Positions 62,611 to 64,000 of a DNA stretch of 64,000 bases are shown here, one piece after another. The stretch lies in contig NZ_LXEO01000015.1 of NCBI RefSeq assembly GCF_001654865.1, forward strand, positions 1 through 64,000. Reading direction: 5' to 3'. A program made the translations under genes and the position numbers. Position 1 is the first letter of the stretch. Each line of letters opens with the position of its first letter. The notes beneath the pieces were generated by a model, which was not told the origin of the DNA, made no database searches, and saw only the letters and a program-made list of their open reading frames with translations. The DNA is from Buttiauxella noackiae ATCC 51607 (lineage in GTDB: Bacteria > Pseudomonadota > Gammaproteobacteria > Enterobacterales > Enterobacteriaceae).

Positions 62611-63947
62611 TGATGAAAAAGAATAATAAAGACACTGAAACCTCCGGTTCTGGCAGCGTTGATACCAATATCTGGCCACCAATACTGCGTGGAATCATCG
62701 TTATAACAATTGGCGTTGGTGGTTTCTTATTATGGGCGGTGCAGGCACCTTTAGATGCCGGTGTAGTGGCTGACGGGACGGTGACGGTTTCAAGCCACCG
62801 TAAAACTATTCAGCATTTAAGCGGCGGGCGAGTCACCGATATTTTTATTAAAGAAGGCGATTTAGTTAAAAAAAACCAGGTGTTAGTGCGGCTGGATAAA
62901 ATGCAACTTGGCATGCGTTACAGCACGTTAAATGCACAATATATATCAGCAAAAAGTATTGAAGACCGTTTACTGGCAGAAAGAGATGGGCTGGAAGTTA
63001 TTGCCTTCGACAATACACTGACACAGCAATTTCCGGACAATAAACGCCTGGCAGCAGTCAGAAATTTGCAGGGAAAATTATTTGATACGCGTAGAAAAAA
63101 CATCCAGGATGAGTTGTCCATGATTCAGGAAACACTGGATGGCCTTGTTGGGCAAATCGAAAACCTGAATAAAATTAAAAGCTATCGGGATCACCAATCG
63201 ACTCTGATCAATCGAGAACTGGGTGCTATTCGAGCGCTCAGCGAAAAAAACTACTATCCAAAAGCACAATTGTTGGTACTTGAACGCGAAGCCGCTGAAA
63301 TATCCAGCAACGTTTCAGAAGATATTCTGAATATCGCCAAATTAAAGTCACAACAAAACGAACTGAAGATCAAAGCGTATCAGGTGCGCCATCAGTATCT
63401 GCGGGAAGTAGAATCAGAGCTTACGGAAAAGCAAAAAGAAGTCGCAATGCTTGAAGATGAATTAGTTTCGACTCGACATGAACTGGATAATACGGAAATT
63501 CGTTCACCTATTGATGGCATCGTTCTGGATGTAAAAGTCAGCACTGTGGGCGGTATTATTCAGCCAGGAGAACATTTAATGGATATTGTTGCCGCCGGGC
63601 AACCTCTGCAAATAGATGCAAAAATACCGGTGCATGCCATTGATAAACTGGTTCCGGGGTTGATGGTTGATGTGCTGTTCCCTGCCCTTAACCATGCTTT
63701 ATTACCGTCAGTTCCTGCGCATGTGTTAACTATTTCGGCTGACCGCTTAATCGATGAAGCCACGCAGCAGCCCTATTACCTGGCAGAAGTTCAGGTCTCT
63801 ACAGAAGGTGTGCGTTTGTTGGGGGATTACAAAATTAAGGCAGGCATGCCGGCGAGTGTGACAATTAAAACCGGAGAGCGAACATTCTTGAGCTATCTGT
63901 TCAAGCCATTAATCGCTCGCCTGGAACTGGCGTTTAAGGAGTACTGA
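62610..63947 (+). CDS. HlyD-family membrane fusion protein
   Basis: 445 residues; the first ATG overlaps the exporter stop by one base and a second ATG follows. One membrane helix near 27-50 (GIIVITIGVGGFLLWAVQAPL), lipoyl half-motifs GGRVTDIFIKEGDLVKKNQVLV near 71-92 and SPIDGIVLDVKVSTVGGII near 299-318, long coiled coil between, and C-terminal barrel. It links the ABC exporter to an outer-membrane TolC-type channel, which is not in the window and may be the general TolC. Confidence 0.92.
   Translation: MMKKNNKDTETSGSGSVDTNIWPPILRGIIVITIGVGGFLLWAVQAPLDAGVVADGTVTVSSHRKTIQHLSGGRVTDIFIKEGDLVKKNQVLVRLDKMQLGMRYSTLNAQYISAKSIEDRLLAERDGLEVIAFDNTLTQQFPDNKRLAAVRNLQGKLFDTRRKNIQDELSMIQETLDGLVGQIENLNKIKSYRDHQSTLINRELGAIRALSEKNYYPKAQLLVLEREAAEISSNVSEDILNIAKLKSQQNELKIKAYQVRHQYLREVESELTEKQKEVAMLEDELVSTRHELDNTEIRSPIDGIVLDVKVSTVGGIIQPGEHLMDIVAAGQPLQIDAKIPVHAIDKLVPGLMVDVLFPALNHALLPSVPAHVLTISADRLIDEATQQPYYLAEVQVSTEGVRLLGDYKIKAGMPASVTIKTGERTFLSYLFKPLIARLELAFKEY
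63680..63687 (-). other. KOPS octamer
   Basis: CCCTGCCC on the plus strand, pointing left towards dif; inside the membrane fusion gene. Confidence 0.6.
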
Positions 63948-63963
63948 TGCCATCCTGTCTAAG

Positions 63964-63987
63964 GCGAGTGGCCATAGTGCCACTCGC
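63964..63987 (+). terminator. Hairpin at the end of the RTX operon
   Basis: Perfect 9-bp stem GCGAGTGGC (63964-63972) with GCCACTCGC (63979-63987), 6-nt loop, 17 nt after the fusion protein gene. The sequence ends before a T-run could be judged. Confidence 0.6.
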
Positions 63988-64000
63988 TACCCGTCATACT

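Overview
The window is a stretch of enterobacterial chromosome around the replication terminus. The left part carries eamA, marB-marA-marR, marC, sotB, glsB, dgcF and uxaB in an order close to that of Escherichia coli, but protein divergence and extra genes show a different genus of Enterobacteriaceae; the genus cannot be fixed from the sequence alone. The strongest positional evidence is a 28-bp site at 50470-50497 that matches, from memory, the E. coli dif sequence. Two perfect matS sites (12433, 36440) and seven KOPS octamers that all point towards dif from both sides agree with this. No tRNA, rRNA, CRISPR array, intact prophage or insertion sequence was seen.

Layout. 0-13 kb: a 5'-truncated eamA, the mar regulon locus with its operators, the sugar exporter sotB, tandem PhzF-family genes, glutaminase, a diguanylate cyclase, a VirK/YbjX protein, uxaB and an enoyl-reductase-like gene. 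12.4-16.4 kb: dsbG, a VF530 protein, a small kinase-like protein, and a type II NADH dehydrogenase-like gene facing an Rrf2 regulator across a 43-bp inverted repeat. 16.4-23.3 kb: two divergent FecBCD-type ABC importers. One has its binding protein and permease behind a cobalamin riboswitch; the other resembles the molybdate/tungstate importer MolABC and has a ModE-like box and a neighbouring ModA-like protein. 23-30 kb: small membrane or lipoproteins, a chemoreceptor without a periplasmic domain, a tiny zinc-ribbon protein, two GNATs, an ABC-F protein and a VOC protein. 30-33 kb: arsRBC with divergent arsH. 33.4-34.6 kb: a BrnQ-type carrier.

34.9-50.3 kb is an adhesion island of two chaperone-usher operons, each with a LuxR-type regulator. 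A recombinase-like protein without catalytic residues and two IprA-like winged-helix regulators accompany them. Between the operons lies a collapsed nickel/cobalt efflux locus, in which the 3' ends of rcnR and rcnA are fused back to back. dif follows immediately. 50.6-54.4 kb holds a small KTSC-like gene and the blue-light switch bluR, bluF, ycgZ, ymgA and ariR. After about 1 kb of AT-rich non-coding DNA comes a three-gene type I secretion operon at 55.5-63.9 kb: a 1774-residue animal-type haem peroxidase fused to RTX calcium-binding repeats, its ABC exporter and its membrane fusion protein.

Several loci point to attachment and surface life: the two fimbrial operons, the BluF-BluR matrix switch, the diguanylate cyclase and the secreted RTX peroxidase. 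The gene-poor, insertion-prone terminus next to dif is a plausible place for such accessory cargo.
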